DNA from: Archilochus colubris | Lineage: Eukaryota; Chordata; Aves; Apodiformes; Trochilidae | Direction of reading: 5' to 3' | DNA: 64,000 nt | Assembly (NCBI GenBank): GCA_023079485.1 | Contig: CM041083.1 | Coordinates: 57,003,847 to 57,067,846, forward strand | In this document: one piece after another, positions 1 to 43,050 of the stretch | Layout of the letters: each line of letters begins with the position of its first letter | Numbering within the stretch: position 1 is the stretch's first letter | The notes under the pieces: model-generated | Told to the model about the DNA's origin: nothing | Seen by the model: only the letters and a program-made list of their open reading frames with translations | The model's database searches: none | Translations under genes and position numbers: made by a program

Positions 1-31542
<31,542 letters not shown>

Positions 31543-31921
31543 CTCCCCCCTCACCGCGCCGACACCGCGCAGCTGCCCCCTGCCCTCCGGCGCTCCCTCC
31601 CCGCCCCGTCCTCCGCGCTCTTCGCCCCCGCCAACGCGGTCTGGTCCGTCGCGATGGTGACAGGCGCGGGCGCGCACCCAGCCCCGGGGATGCCGCGACC
31701 CCTGGTGGTGGACCTGGGCGCCAGGTCCGGGGAGCGGAGGTGCCAGGCCCGAGGGAATGAAGCAGCGCGCAGCCGGAGCCCGCGGGTGGGGAGCAGGGGA
31801 GTCTCGCCCTTGAGTTCTCCCGTCCTTCTACTTCTTTCTTGTTTATTTTATCTCTATTTCCAAGTGGATCCTCCTGCTGAGACCCAAGGGGTGCTGGCAT
31901 AGGGAAAGCATTCAGGAGGTG

Positions 31922-32100
31922 TTTTAGGAGTTGTTGGGGGATTCTTTCTTTTTTCTTTTTATTTTTTAAATTGTTTTCTTAATTGTTTTTTGTTTTGTTT
32001 TTGTTTGTTTGGGGGTTTTTTTGGTTTTTATTAGTTAGTTTGGTTGGTTGGGGCTTTTCTTTTTTTTTTTTATTTTATTTTTCTCTTTTTTTTTTTTTTT
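31922..32100. repeat. T-rich low-complexity tract
   Basis: About 180 bp that is overwhelmingly T with G/A interruptions on the plus strand, immediately beyond the CpG-rich TXNRD1 promoter. Confidence 0.9.
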
Positions 32101-35100
32101 CACGCAAAGTAATGGTTTGTTCTAAGAAATCGATTCTCCGTGCAGCAGGCGCCCTAACTGAAAGACGAACCAGTGTCGAGGCAGAAAGCCTGATGGGGCT
32201 TATCACACTGCTCCTTCCTGGGCTCTGGGCACTTGTTTGTCATCATCATCTTGCGGTGCTGCCCAGGTCGTGGCCCCGTTGTGGTGGCTTTCACACAAGG
32301 ATCTGGGAAGAGGAGTGCCTGCCTGGGAGGATTTCTGGCGTCAACCCAGCAGACAGACAGGGTAAGATGATAGCCACGACCCCATAAACCACCAACACAG
32401 CCGCAGACAAATGCCTGCTGTTCCTGTCAGCTCCACTTGGAACTTTTCTTCACTCCCCACATGGGAGCGTGTGACTTGTTACACCCAGCAGCAATTTATC
32501 TGATGCTTATTCTCACTTAGGGCACACACCGACCCTTGTCTGAGAGGTTTTGCTGAACCAACCATGAATGGTTTTGGTGGTATGGATTTCCTTCTCAGTC
32601 GCACAGATTACTGGGTTGTAGCTGGGTGAGTGTGAGGGCTCCCATAGCGCTGCCACGGGACAACAAAATGCGTGAGAGAGACTCAGGAACTCTTAATCCA
32701 AATCCTAAAACGACCACAGGGCTGTTCCGTGGTCCTACATAAAAGTGTCCTCCCCCCTCTGTAAAAAGGCAATGCCAGAGGTTTATTCTGCAACCCCTTC
32801 AGAGTTGTGATTATGCTTTCAGTGCAAGGTTCCAACCCTGTCAGCTCTCACTGCCCTGCCACAGAGGTAATAATGAGCAACAGCAAAGGACCAAAATAAA
32901 GGGAAGAAAGAAAACAGGTTAATAACTCTTCCACTCTGCAGTGGTATCTCCAGTGTCAGATGGAGTTTCTAATATAAAAAAAAAAAAACAAAACCCAAAC
33001 AACTAACCCTAAGACTAGAAGCGGAAAAAATGTCTCTGAACTCACTGTGGGAATGATCACTGAGATTTTAGAAATTATGTCTTCAATATAGATATCTATA
33101 GCAGCAAAAAAAAATTATTATAATGAGGATAGTAATTGTTATGGGCATTCAGGGATTATTATAGCTTCAGAAATTAAGTTATTAAAATAGCTTGCTGAAC
33201 AAGCTTAGGGAAGGAACTCTATTCCACCAAACCCCATCTCAATATTTTCATTAACTGGGGACTACCAGCTGGCAATTCAGTCCATCTGAAAGAAACCAAG
33301 GGTTTTTTTATAAAAAAACACCTGGAGTGCTGCTGCTGTCCTTGAAATCGTTCATAGTGTTTCATTTTACTTATTGCTTTGCAATTATGGTCTAATCACA
33401 TTTCTTTTCTCTAAGAAATGAAAAAGATTTTATGTTGCTGTGGTGAAGATCCACTGCAACAATGGAAAAGATGAAGCTCTACATTTGAGATGTGACATAA
33501 GTCAGAAAAACAGTGCATTCAAAAATCAGAATTATCCAAAATCACTTAAAAGTTTTAAATAAGCATAATAACCAAAGGGGCTGTCCCTGCAGAACTGAAT
33601 CTGGATGCTGCACTCTAAGATTAGCATTCACTTTCATCTTCTTTACTCCACTCCCTTCAAATCATTTTCTTCTTCCTGCAGTTTCACTGGCCCACATCAC
33701 CTCTAACATTGGTTGCTACGGCTCCTCACAAACACAACTTTCAGGCCATTCAGCAAAGAGCCTCAGAACTTATTTAACTCTTACCTCAAAGTTAACTCTT
33801 TAACTCAAGATCGTTTAACTCTTATTTTAATCATGACCATTCCTGATCTTGGCGTCTTAAAGGAAAACTCCTTTTCCATTTTTCCACAGCCTGTGTGCTT
33901 TCTCCTGAATCATAGGTTATGATCAACTCCAAAGGCCTATGAAACCCTTTTGGCTGATTTACTTCACTAATCTTGCCAGATCATCCTTTCCAGTTTTATC
34001 TACTTCTGTACTTTGTGTGCTTCTCTGCAGAGGTCTTCTGTTTGTTCTTACAGTGTTCTCCGTGTTAAATCTTTCTGTTCTGGGTACATGCAAAAAGTAT
34101 CTGCCTTCTCTCTATTTAAATTTTGCCAAGAAATTACACTATTTATCAGGCTTATGAGATGCCAAGTACACACATTTATCTTTATAATTTATTCTTAGTT
34201 GACTGAACTGCACATACACATAAGGATCAGTGTTGGAATACTGAAATTTAGGCGAATATGATGACAAGAAGAATGGAAAGTGGAAAGAAGAGGATGGAAG
34301 AAAATATATTCCAGTTACTACTAATGTGATCCACTGCTGCTTTATCTGTATGTCCCATACTTTTTTGTCAGTCTTTTCTCTCCCTGTTTTGACTTGTTGG
34401 TAGAAAGGCATTGTGTTGCTCTTCTACTGCTGTAGACACCAACTTAAGCCCCTGTTGGATTCAGAAATAATTCTGCATCCTGAATTCACTGGGAGTCTGG
34501 AAGTCTACTTTAGTCCCAATACCAAAGCACTGATCTAAATTTGCTTTGGGTTTGTCTGTTAGTTCCATTCGTATGAAAATTTAGTGCAGATCTTCAGGAG
34601 TGCTGTGTTAAGAAGCAGGACAGCAGAGACTGTTTCATTAGAAATATCTGTAGGATGAAATCTTGAAAATCTGTCACATTGTGTCCTGTCTTTAATATTG
34701 GACCACTAAAAGGCACAGGCTGTATGAACTACCAGTGTTGAGATTAAGATATCAGATGTAATAAATTCGATTAATTTATAAGAAGTCTATAAAATACTTG
34801 AGTTATTAATAAAAAAAATTAATTGCATTTAAGGTATGGATGATGTTCTTCATAAAGACTAAGGTGTTTTACTCTGTCTTGAAATCTCAATATTCTATAG
34901 CAAATGTATTCAGTGCATGATTGCTACTGAGGAACCCCATAACAGAGCTGCAGTAATGTAAATGGTATGTCAAGAGGACCAGTCCCTCAGCTGTTTCTGA
35001 GATAATTGACTCCCAGCCCCCTGTGGCTATTACAAGAGTGATCATTAAAATAATATTAAAATTTATGTTCCCACAACGATTTCTGTACATTCCTTCTATA

Positions 35101-37309
35101 TATAAACTGAGTGGAAGGCTGTCTCAACCAATGAAAAGCCCACAGTGCCACCTTGTTATAAAGTACAAAATTCTTGGTGCTGAATGCAAAATCACCTCAA
35201 TATTGGCATTATTAAAGCTCTGACAAAGTGCTCAGAATATTAATGTCACTGAAATACCACCAATCATTTTTGAAAGCTAATATTCATCTTAACTCACATT
35301 AGCCACCCAAAAGTTTAGCCTGTTGTATAAGCTCTTGATCTAAGCTCCTTCTGTATTGAACAAAGACAGACATGTTCAGGTGGTAACTCATCCTTCAAGA
35401 GAGAAGCACTTCTAAAGAGTGAGCCTGTCCCTAGGGTCACACTATCCTAGTTTAGGCAGTTTCAAGTGAGAAGAATTCCAGTTTTCGTGTTTTAAGTTGA
35501 AAGAATAAATTTCTGTCTCAGCCTTCATTGGAAATGTGAACATTGCCAGTCAGTATCTTAGTGCCTGTTCAAGGGAACAGTTAAAATCCACCTAGTGCAA
35601 GAGTTCCAAGAGAACAATTATGGTTTAGTGACACTGCTGACACAGTGGTAAGGTGAGCAGGCCTTCAAAGAGTGCAGTTTGGCATCCCAAATACCACCAT
35701 ATACTCTATCTCCTCTATATATCCCATGTATCTCTGTATCCCATATACTCTACAGGGAAGAAAACTATAAATACAGACCAGTGCCACAGCCTCTGAAAAC
35801 CTCCAATACTTCCAGGAAAGTCCTGAATTCCTACGATCATGCCAAGAAATACTAAGTCATCAAACCTGGTAACACTGTTCAGTCCAACTATATGGACAAA
35901 ACGTGAGACCAAGGGCTTTATGAAAAGCAATTCTCATAATACAGAGCAAAACTTATTTCTGTAGTCCTCCAGAGCCCCTGCTCCATAATGCAAGCAGAAG
36001 AGCACTGAGAGCCGCACAACTCTTAATTCTATAATGAGAACTAAACAGGACAGAAGTCCACATTTCCTCCCTTCCTATCTCCATCTGACCTGCCTCCTGT
36101 TGCTCTCCCTGCAGTACCCAAACCAGAGCTGTAATGAAACCCACCTTTTCCACCCATGGGAGATGTAGGGTTTCACTGCATAGCCATTCAGCAGCTGCTT
36201 GTCCTCTTGCACAGTAGAATTAAATGAGACATCTCTCACCATACTTCTGCTACTGAGACATTTCAGTCCCACATGTAGCTGGTAAGAGGAGAAAACCCAA
36301 AACACGTAACCACAGAATGCAGCTGAATGCAGCCAAGAACAAATAAACTCACGTGAACAACACTTGCAAGTGTTATAAATTTAGCTATGAAAAGTTAAAA
36401 TTTTACTAGAGCTACTCGGGTTTTTCATTTTATATTTTGTATTGCTTGTCGTATGGCTTGAGAAAGCTTAATGGTTTCATCCTTTTCTATTTAGCATTGA
36501 TTTTTTTTTCCCCCTGTGTTTCAAAAAGAGCCCAAACCAATGCAAATGTTATTATCCAGGAGGCTGTAACAGCACAATTGCAAAGGAAGGCTCCTGTCAG
36601 ATTTCATCTCAAAATTGTGGCATTGTTTGTTGACAACAAAGCAGAGAAGATACAGTTTCACCTCAAACTGTTGCTGTATTATTCACAGCCAAGTTACAGG
36701 CTTCTGCCAAGATCTCTTCTAATCCTTCAGATGGTTCTGTCTGGACCATCATCTTGCACGTGTACTTTGAAGTTCTTTGTTGTTCTTGTGGAATGTTTAT
36801 ACTTGGTGTTTTAGACGTGTTATAACATATAAATTACCTGATTACATGTCAGTTCTGCTACAGGTACATTTCAAAGGGATTGCTGCTAGCCACATTTAAC
36901 CCCACCTGGCTAAGATTAACTAGCACAACTCAAAAGTGGTTATCTTTGGATCTACTAGCTTCACTATCTTTTCCACTGGTGAAAACAGTAAATTGATTTT
37001 TCTTTTATCAAAAGGAGTAGGACTTCGGCATTCGTGCACTGCCTATCTGTCTCAGCTCCCCCACTAACTTTTGAAACATTGGCCAATTTTGATCAAATTC
37101 ACTTAGTGGAATATGCCTCAGCACGTGGCATTTCCGTGCATCTTGTCAAAGAAAGGCAGCTGTGTGGTGGGGAGGAAAATGCTCAAAAACGTGTTCAGCC
37201 TTTATTGGAGATTGCACACAGGAGGAGCTCGGTCTCAAAAAGTCTTCAGGAAATGGCTTCACTTGTCATTTGTGACCTGTGGCACTCCTCTGGTAGATGA
37301 AAAGCTGGA
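32101..37309. other. Intergenic DNA between TXNRD1 and NFYB (left part)
   Basis: Mostly AT-rich sequence without recognisable genes or repeat families. All open frames are short and lack splice or homology support. Confidence 0.65.
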
Positions 37310-37941
37310 GTGAGCCAGCAAAGAGCATTCACAGCCCAAAAAGCCAAAGACTTCCTGGCCTGCATCAAAAGACGCATGGCCAGTAGGTTGAAGGAGATGA
37401 CACTCCCCTTTTACTCCACTCTCATGAGACCCCACCTAGAATGTCCAGCTCTGGAGTTCTCAGCATAAGAAGGACATGGAGCTGCTGGAATGAGCCCAGA
37501 GGAGGGCCACTAAGATCGTGAGAGGGCTGGAGCATCTCTCCTCTGAAGGCAGGCTGAGAGGGTTGGGGTTGTTCAGCCTGGAGAAGAAAAGGCTCCAGGA
37601 AGACCTTAAAGCAGCACTCCAGTACCTGAAAGGGGTCTATAAGAAATAAAGGGACAAACGTTTTAGCAGAGCCTGTAGGGACAGGACAAGCAGTAATCCT
37701 TTTAAGCAGAAAGAGGGTAAATTCAGACTAGATATTAGGAAGAAGTTTTTACAGTGAGGATGGTGAAACACTGGAAGAGATTTGCTAGAAAAGTGGTAGA
37801 AGCCTCATCCCTAAAAATACTCAAGGTCACACTGGACAGGGCTCTGAGCAACCTGATCTACTGGAAGGTGTCACTGCTTACTGCAGGGGGTTTGCACTGG
37901 ATGACCTTTAAAGGCCCTTTCCAACCAAAACCATTCTACAG
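37310..37941 (+). mobile_element. CR1 LINE 3' fragment, longest in the window
   Basis: About 630 bp in plus orientation, including the end of the reverse-transcriptase region (AGGAGGGCCACTAAGATCGTG near 37500, GAGAAGAAAAGGCTCCAGG near 37580) down to the 3' end CCTTTCCAACCAAAACCATTC. Internal stops and indels show that it is inactive. Confidence 0.92.
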
Positions 37942-40830
37942 TTCTCCTGTTCTCCTAATATCTAGGCCACTCACAGTTCAGCTGAAAGCAGGAAAGTATA
38001 TTGCTACTGATTCAGCAGATGGGAAATTGAGGCACAATATGATTAAAATTCAGACTTCCAAAGGTATTTATGCAGCTCTTAATTGAAATCTGATGGCCTG
38101 GATTTACAGGGATTTGCCTAAGGTCATACAAGAAATGTGCAGCAGACCTGCAAATTGAATCCAAGCTTGAACCTTGCTCTTTGGACCATCCTTCCAAACG
38201 AGCTGGAGTACTTTCAGAATCACAGTCTGCCCAGCCCCCTGCTTGGCTGGACACCAGTCTGTTGTGAGTAAACACCTCCTTTGGTCCTCATGGTGTGGGT
38301 TGTATAGCGGACTACTTTTATAGCTCTGCCTCTCAGGCATTCTGTAACAGGACAGACCCTACTCATGACCCTTTCAGAACTGCAGGACCACACAGCATGA
38401 AAGCCACCTGAGCACCTAGTTCCTTCCAAATCTAGCAGAAATGGTACAGTTAAAGGGGCAGTACAATCTAAAAGCAAGGTACACTTGGATAGCCAAAGAA
38501 TTTTGCATCACATCTGAGAGCTACTGATTCTTAGAAAAACAAAAAATGCCCTGAATGTCAATTAACTCCATCTGATTTCATCCTACCAGTGCCTTGGTTA
38601 ATGACCTGTAAATAATTCTGGATTTCTATATTCAATCTTTATCATATAGCATTGCCTGGCTCTATAACAACTTCCAAGCATCTTTTAATTGGGATTGTCT
38701 ACTACAAACAAGAATGCTCTAATCTGGAAAAAAGAAAAAAAATTGTTTGAAAGATCACTGTTAAGAATTACAATAAATTCCTGAAGCACCATGGAGTTCA
38801 TAGGTAAATAACAAACCTATTTCCAGTCTGTTACACTCAGAGTTCCACAGTACTTAAAACTCTAGAGAATGTTAGATGAACCCTCCACTACTTTCAGTAC
38901 TATTCCTACCAAAATTGTATTTTCTTATTTCAGACACATACTTTTACAAGCTAGAGTCCACACCACAAGTAAGGCACATTTTGGAGCAGGCTAATAATAT
39001 CTGTTCTTGTTAAAGAGCATAGGTGCTCACCTTTGACAGCTTTCTTAGCTAACACCTACTAAGTAGAACAGAATACACTTGAAGATTGTGATTTCCTTAC
39101 TGAAAATTTCAGACACAAAATGACAGCCTCACCATATAGATCACAACCTCATGACACTCTCATACTCTCTTTTTGTATATAAAGAATTTGAGCTGATCTC
39201 AAAGGAGACGCAGATTGGGTACAGAATACAAGGAGCACACTGCAGACTGGAGAAATTATATGTGAACATGGAGAACAGAGAATCTAAATAACATTGGGGA
39301 TAGGGAATTTGAGCCTGTAACTGATAAACATCTAGACAGCAATGCAACAAGCATTATTCTAGATGATTTACTGAGGTTCACACAAGCCACCTCTGATACT
39401 GTATAGAGGGGAGATGCAGATCAGACACGTTGAAATACATCTTTTAAGGATATAAAGCATGAATATACACGTGCTGCCAATATATGGAACTTGAGAGTGC
39501 ACTTAGCACATGGACAAAATAACAAACCAATTAAAGGCTGCATGATAAATGTGTGACAGCAATTGTTACTAATGGAGGAACAGGAGATAAAATTTATGTA
39601 AAAGGAAATGCTGGCTTGGATTCCCTGCCTTCAGTTGGATGACAAGTTGAACCACTGAGAGCTGTTCTGACACCAGTAGGTGAGCTTGTTCCCACTATGC
39701 TATTGTAAAGAAAAGCATTGAATAAAATAAGTGGCTAAATAGTTTTCCCATCAATATAACACAGGTAAATGCCAGCAAAAATGCCACAGGTGAAACAACT
39801 AATATTTTTGTTTTATGTTTGAAAAATATGCAGCAGAAAGATTTTAGGGCCATGCTTTCAAAAAAAGATCCACAATATTGACTAGCTGCTAAAAAAAAGA
39901 GCATTGTCTTCTCTGTGCCCAAAGAACCCACACACTTGGTCAGCATTCATCTTTCTACTTGTGAAATTCTGAGCTGAAGGAATCCATCCACAGATCTTAA
40001 AACCACACAGCAAGACAAAACAGTATATTGTCATGGCATTATATTTAGTGAATACAAGCAATAAAATAGATAAAGGGGAAAACACATTCCCCAAGGTCCC
40101 AAAGCTAGTGAATGTTCTTGCATTACTTTACATCTTCCAGGCATTAAAAAAAAAAATAACTAATTACTGCTCTCAGTACCCAGGAGGCAGAATCAAGCTG
40201 CATATAGCATTTACAGTAAAAAACATGAGGCCATGCAAAATTTGCCTTGATGTTTCAAACTGAAAACACACAAAATACAAAAACATTTTGAGTGAATCTG
40301 AGTCTTTATATTAAAACATATGAAACTAATGTTGTTATGTGAAACCAAGTGGAAATGTGTACGATTTATTGAGTTTTGCTTTCTTTAAATCCAAATGCCA
40401 GAAGAAATCTAGAAGAGAAATGTGGTGTATTTATCAGGTGTTAACCAGAAGAAGAATGCTAGCAGAGGCCACGAATTTCATCCCAAGTTTAGGTAAAATA
40501 CTTAAGACCCTCAAGTAACAATGACTGTATGTTATTAAGAACTACACAAAACTATTCTTCTTGCCTCCATTGTGGAGACTGAACATACATGTGTGTTGAT
40601 GGCAAATGTGTGGAATACCTTTGGCTGCCTTTACCCGGAATTGCCTCTCTCCAGTCCTAGCGAATGGCAGGATTGCTGGATTATGAAGTGTTTCATATAA
40701 ATGCTTCGTAAGAGAGGCTTATAAATCTTAGTGGAAAAGTCAGTTCAACCATCATCTTCACCCAGCAGCCTGCACTTCCTCAGAACAAAGCCTAAAAGTG
40801 GCAGGAAAATGTGGTCTTCAGGCCCTGTAT
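37942..40830. other. Intergenic DNA between TXNRD1 and NFYB (right part)
   Basis: Nothing recognised. Confidence 0.6.
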
Positions 40831-41120
40831 CACAAGGGAGAAATTGTTCTTTCAGGCTTGCGAGGAGATTTTAGTTCTGGAGAGGAAAGAGGCAACACCT
40901 AACTGCAGATCCTCTCACACAAGGTTTTCTTATACTGAAAGGTTTGTTGGGACCTCGGTCCCACCTCGGTCTCCCTCTCACAAGGGAGAAATTATTCTTT
41001 CAGGCTTGCAGGGAGATTTTAGTTTTGTAGAGGAAAGAGGCAACACATAAGTGCAAATCCTCTCATACAAGGTTTTCTTCTACCAAAAGGTTTGTTGGGA
41101 CCTCGGTGCCACGGTCCACC
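40831..41120. repeat. 148-bp tandem duplication upstream of the NFYB CpG island
   Basis: Copy one starts CACAAGGGAGAAATTGTTC at 40831; copy two starts at 40979 with the same motif. Both contain CAGGCTTGC, GGAAAGAGGCAACAC and GGTTTGTTGGGACCTCGGT, with scattered substitutions. Confidence 0.9.
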
Positions 41121-41895
41121 TTCCTCTCTTATGGACCTTCTTTTCTTCATCAGCCTCTTCTTTCTGTGTCTGTGTGAGACCTGAGAAGCCAGACGAAGTC
41201 TCTGGGAGATGTGATGCGCTTCCCTCTCAGCCGATGAGCCCAGACGCAGGTGTGGGACAGCTGAGGAACCTCTCGACCTCTCTCTCCAAAATCGATGCCT
41301 GCCCTCCCGCAGCAGCCCCCAGCCGCTGAGGTGCCGGGGACCAAAGCAGACGGACACAGCCTGGAAGGCCACACTCTCTCCCTTGTTCCCCACCTCCCAG
41401 GCTTTCCTTTACCACAGCCCCAGGATAAAGCTGCGCCCGGGTCAGCGACCCCGCCACACACACCCCAGGGGCAGACGGAGCCCTCTTCGCCGAGGTCACG
41501 CCGAAGAACCTGCTGCAGGCGCACCCCGAGGAGCAGCTTCACCTCAGCCCAGACGCGGGGCCCCCTTTGCTCCTCAGGGGGCAGAGGAAGTGGCCTCAGA
41601 GACCCACACACACCTCCCAAGCCGGGCGCGTAAAAAGCAGGCGGACCGGGCCGGACCGGACTGGGTCAGGCCGGGCGAGAGAGGGAGGGTAGGAAGATAG
41701 GAGGGAGGGAGCGCGCTGGAGGGAAGAGCCGGCGCGCGTGGCGGGGAGGCGGCGCGGAGGGAGGGCAGGCCGGCTGCGGGAAGCGGGGCTCCGCGCTGGG
41801 ACTGGTTCCTTCGCAGCCATTTTCTGTCCAACCAAACAGCCGATTTGCGGAGGGAGCCAACCAGGGCCGCACTGGAGGTTTGTGCCTGGCTCCGG

Positions 41896-41906
41896 CCAAT
41901 GATTGG
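41896..41906. promoter_or_regulatory. Back-to-back CCAAT boxes in the NFYB promoter
   Basis: CCAATGATTGG: two CCAAT pentamers in inverted orientation separated by one base. CCAAT is the site bound by NF-Y, whose B subunit this promoter is inferred to express. Confidence 0.6.
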
Positions 41907-41998
41907 TAACCGGTTCCACTGCAGGCTCGAATGAAATGTCCGTCTCCCTCCCCGGGCCCCGGCGCTGCCGCCGCGCCGCTGCCACGGGGACCAGGAAG

Positions 41999-42040
41999 TG
42001 GGGGGCGGCGGCGGTGGTGGCGGTGGCTGCGGCTGCAGCC
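41999..42040. repeat. GGC/GGT-rich trinucleotide tract
   Basis: An imperfect run of GGC and GGT triplets with several G-runs in the CpG island near the likely transcription start. Confidence 0.7.
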
Positions 42041-43050
42041 CCCGGGCCCCGCCACCGGCCGTTTGCTTCTTTGTGCGACCGGAGGCGCGGGGGCCGTGCG
42101 GCCGGGAGAGGGGAGCGAGCGGGCGGGTGGGCGGCGATGCGGGCGGGGTGGCGGTAGAGGGTGGCCTTGGCAGAGGTGGCGAAGCGGCTGCCCCCGCCGG
42201 GGTCCCCTTCTCTCGGCGGGATCGGGAGCGACGAAGTGCCCCCCCCCCTCCCCTCAACCCACTCCCTTCCGCCCCATTCCCGCTCCGGCTCCATTTTGTG
42301 TCGTAGGCGGGGGAGGGTAGGAGGCAGGGACGGGAGAGTAGTTGCCCCGCGGCCGTGTCCGCCGCGGTCGTCGGTGCGCGGTCAGACTGGGTGCCCGGCG
42401 CCCTTCGCCACTTGCTGAGGTGGCTGTGAGGGACCCGCGGGACGCAGAGCCGCTCGCCCTGCCGGCATGGAGGTCGCCAAGGGCTGCCGATTTCCCTCCC
42501 CGCCCGCCCGCCCGCCGCGCTCCGTCTGCCCCTGGGCCCCTCTTCCCGGCGGCGGCATGGCGGGCGAGGGGGAGCAGCAGCTTTGTGGCGGCCGCGCCTC
42601 GCTGTGTGCGGGCGGGCGGAGGGGGCTTCGCTCTCTTGTTTTTGCCCGACCATCGCCGCAGCCCGCTGAGCCCCCTCCCCTCGGGAACCAGGAGCCGGGG
42701 CCCCGCCGCCCCTACGGCCGCTCAATGGGCCGGAAGGCGGGCAAGCGGGACGAGAGCGGTCCGGGTTCCCGGCAGCCGCCGTTGTTGTTGCCGGGAATGA
42801 AATTTCCTTGAAGGTCTGGCGGTGGTTTGTAGGGATCGGGAGCGTAGGGAGAGGTCCCCGGGAGGTGGTGAGAGTAGCCCGGTGACCGTGCGGGCATCCC
42901 GGTGCTGGCACGGCGCCTCGGGAAGGGGTTATCTGGCGGTGGTCTGCGGGAGGGCTGCGGCTGAAAGCCGTCAGCCAGCGGGCAGGGAGCGGTGTGCGGC
43001 CACCCCTCCCCATAGGTACGGGAGGCTGCCCTCTTCTTCACGGAAATCTC

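Larger units (their letters stand above)
41250..43050 (+). promoter_or_regulatory. NFYB: CpG island, probable NFYB promoter and 5' non-coding exon
   Basis: About 1.8 kb of very GC- and CpG-rich sequence, the only such block upstream of NFYB. It contains a CCAAT palindrome (41896-41906), GCAGCCATTTT resembling a YY1 site (41813-41823), an ETS-like GGAAGT near 41993 and GGC-repeat stretches, but no TATA box. A non-coding first exon should start here. Candidate donors are GAAG|GTCTGG ending at 42813 and ATAG|GTACGG ending at 43015; the choice needs transcript data. Large open frames across it reflect GC bias and are not genes. Confidence 0.75.

Noticed and set aside
31543..31677. A 45-residue upstream extension of the TXNRD1 start (ATG at 31677)
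   Set aside because: Arg/Gly-rich CpG-island translation; the downstream ATG has a strong context and a protein start resembling the known long isoform.
41574..43013. A 479-residue open frame on the minus strand across the NFYB CpG island, Pro/Arg/Ala-rich
   Set aside because: GC-rich DNA has few stop codons; several overlapping frames are open on both strands, composition is low complexity, and no domain is recognisable.
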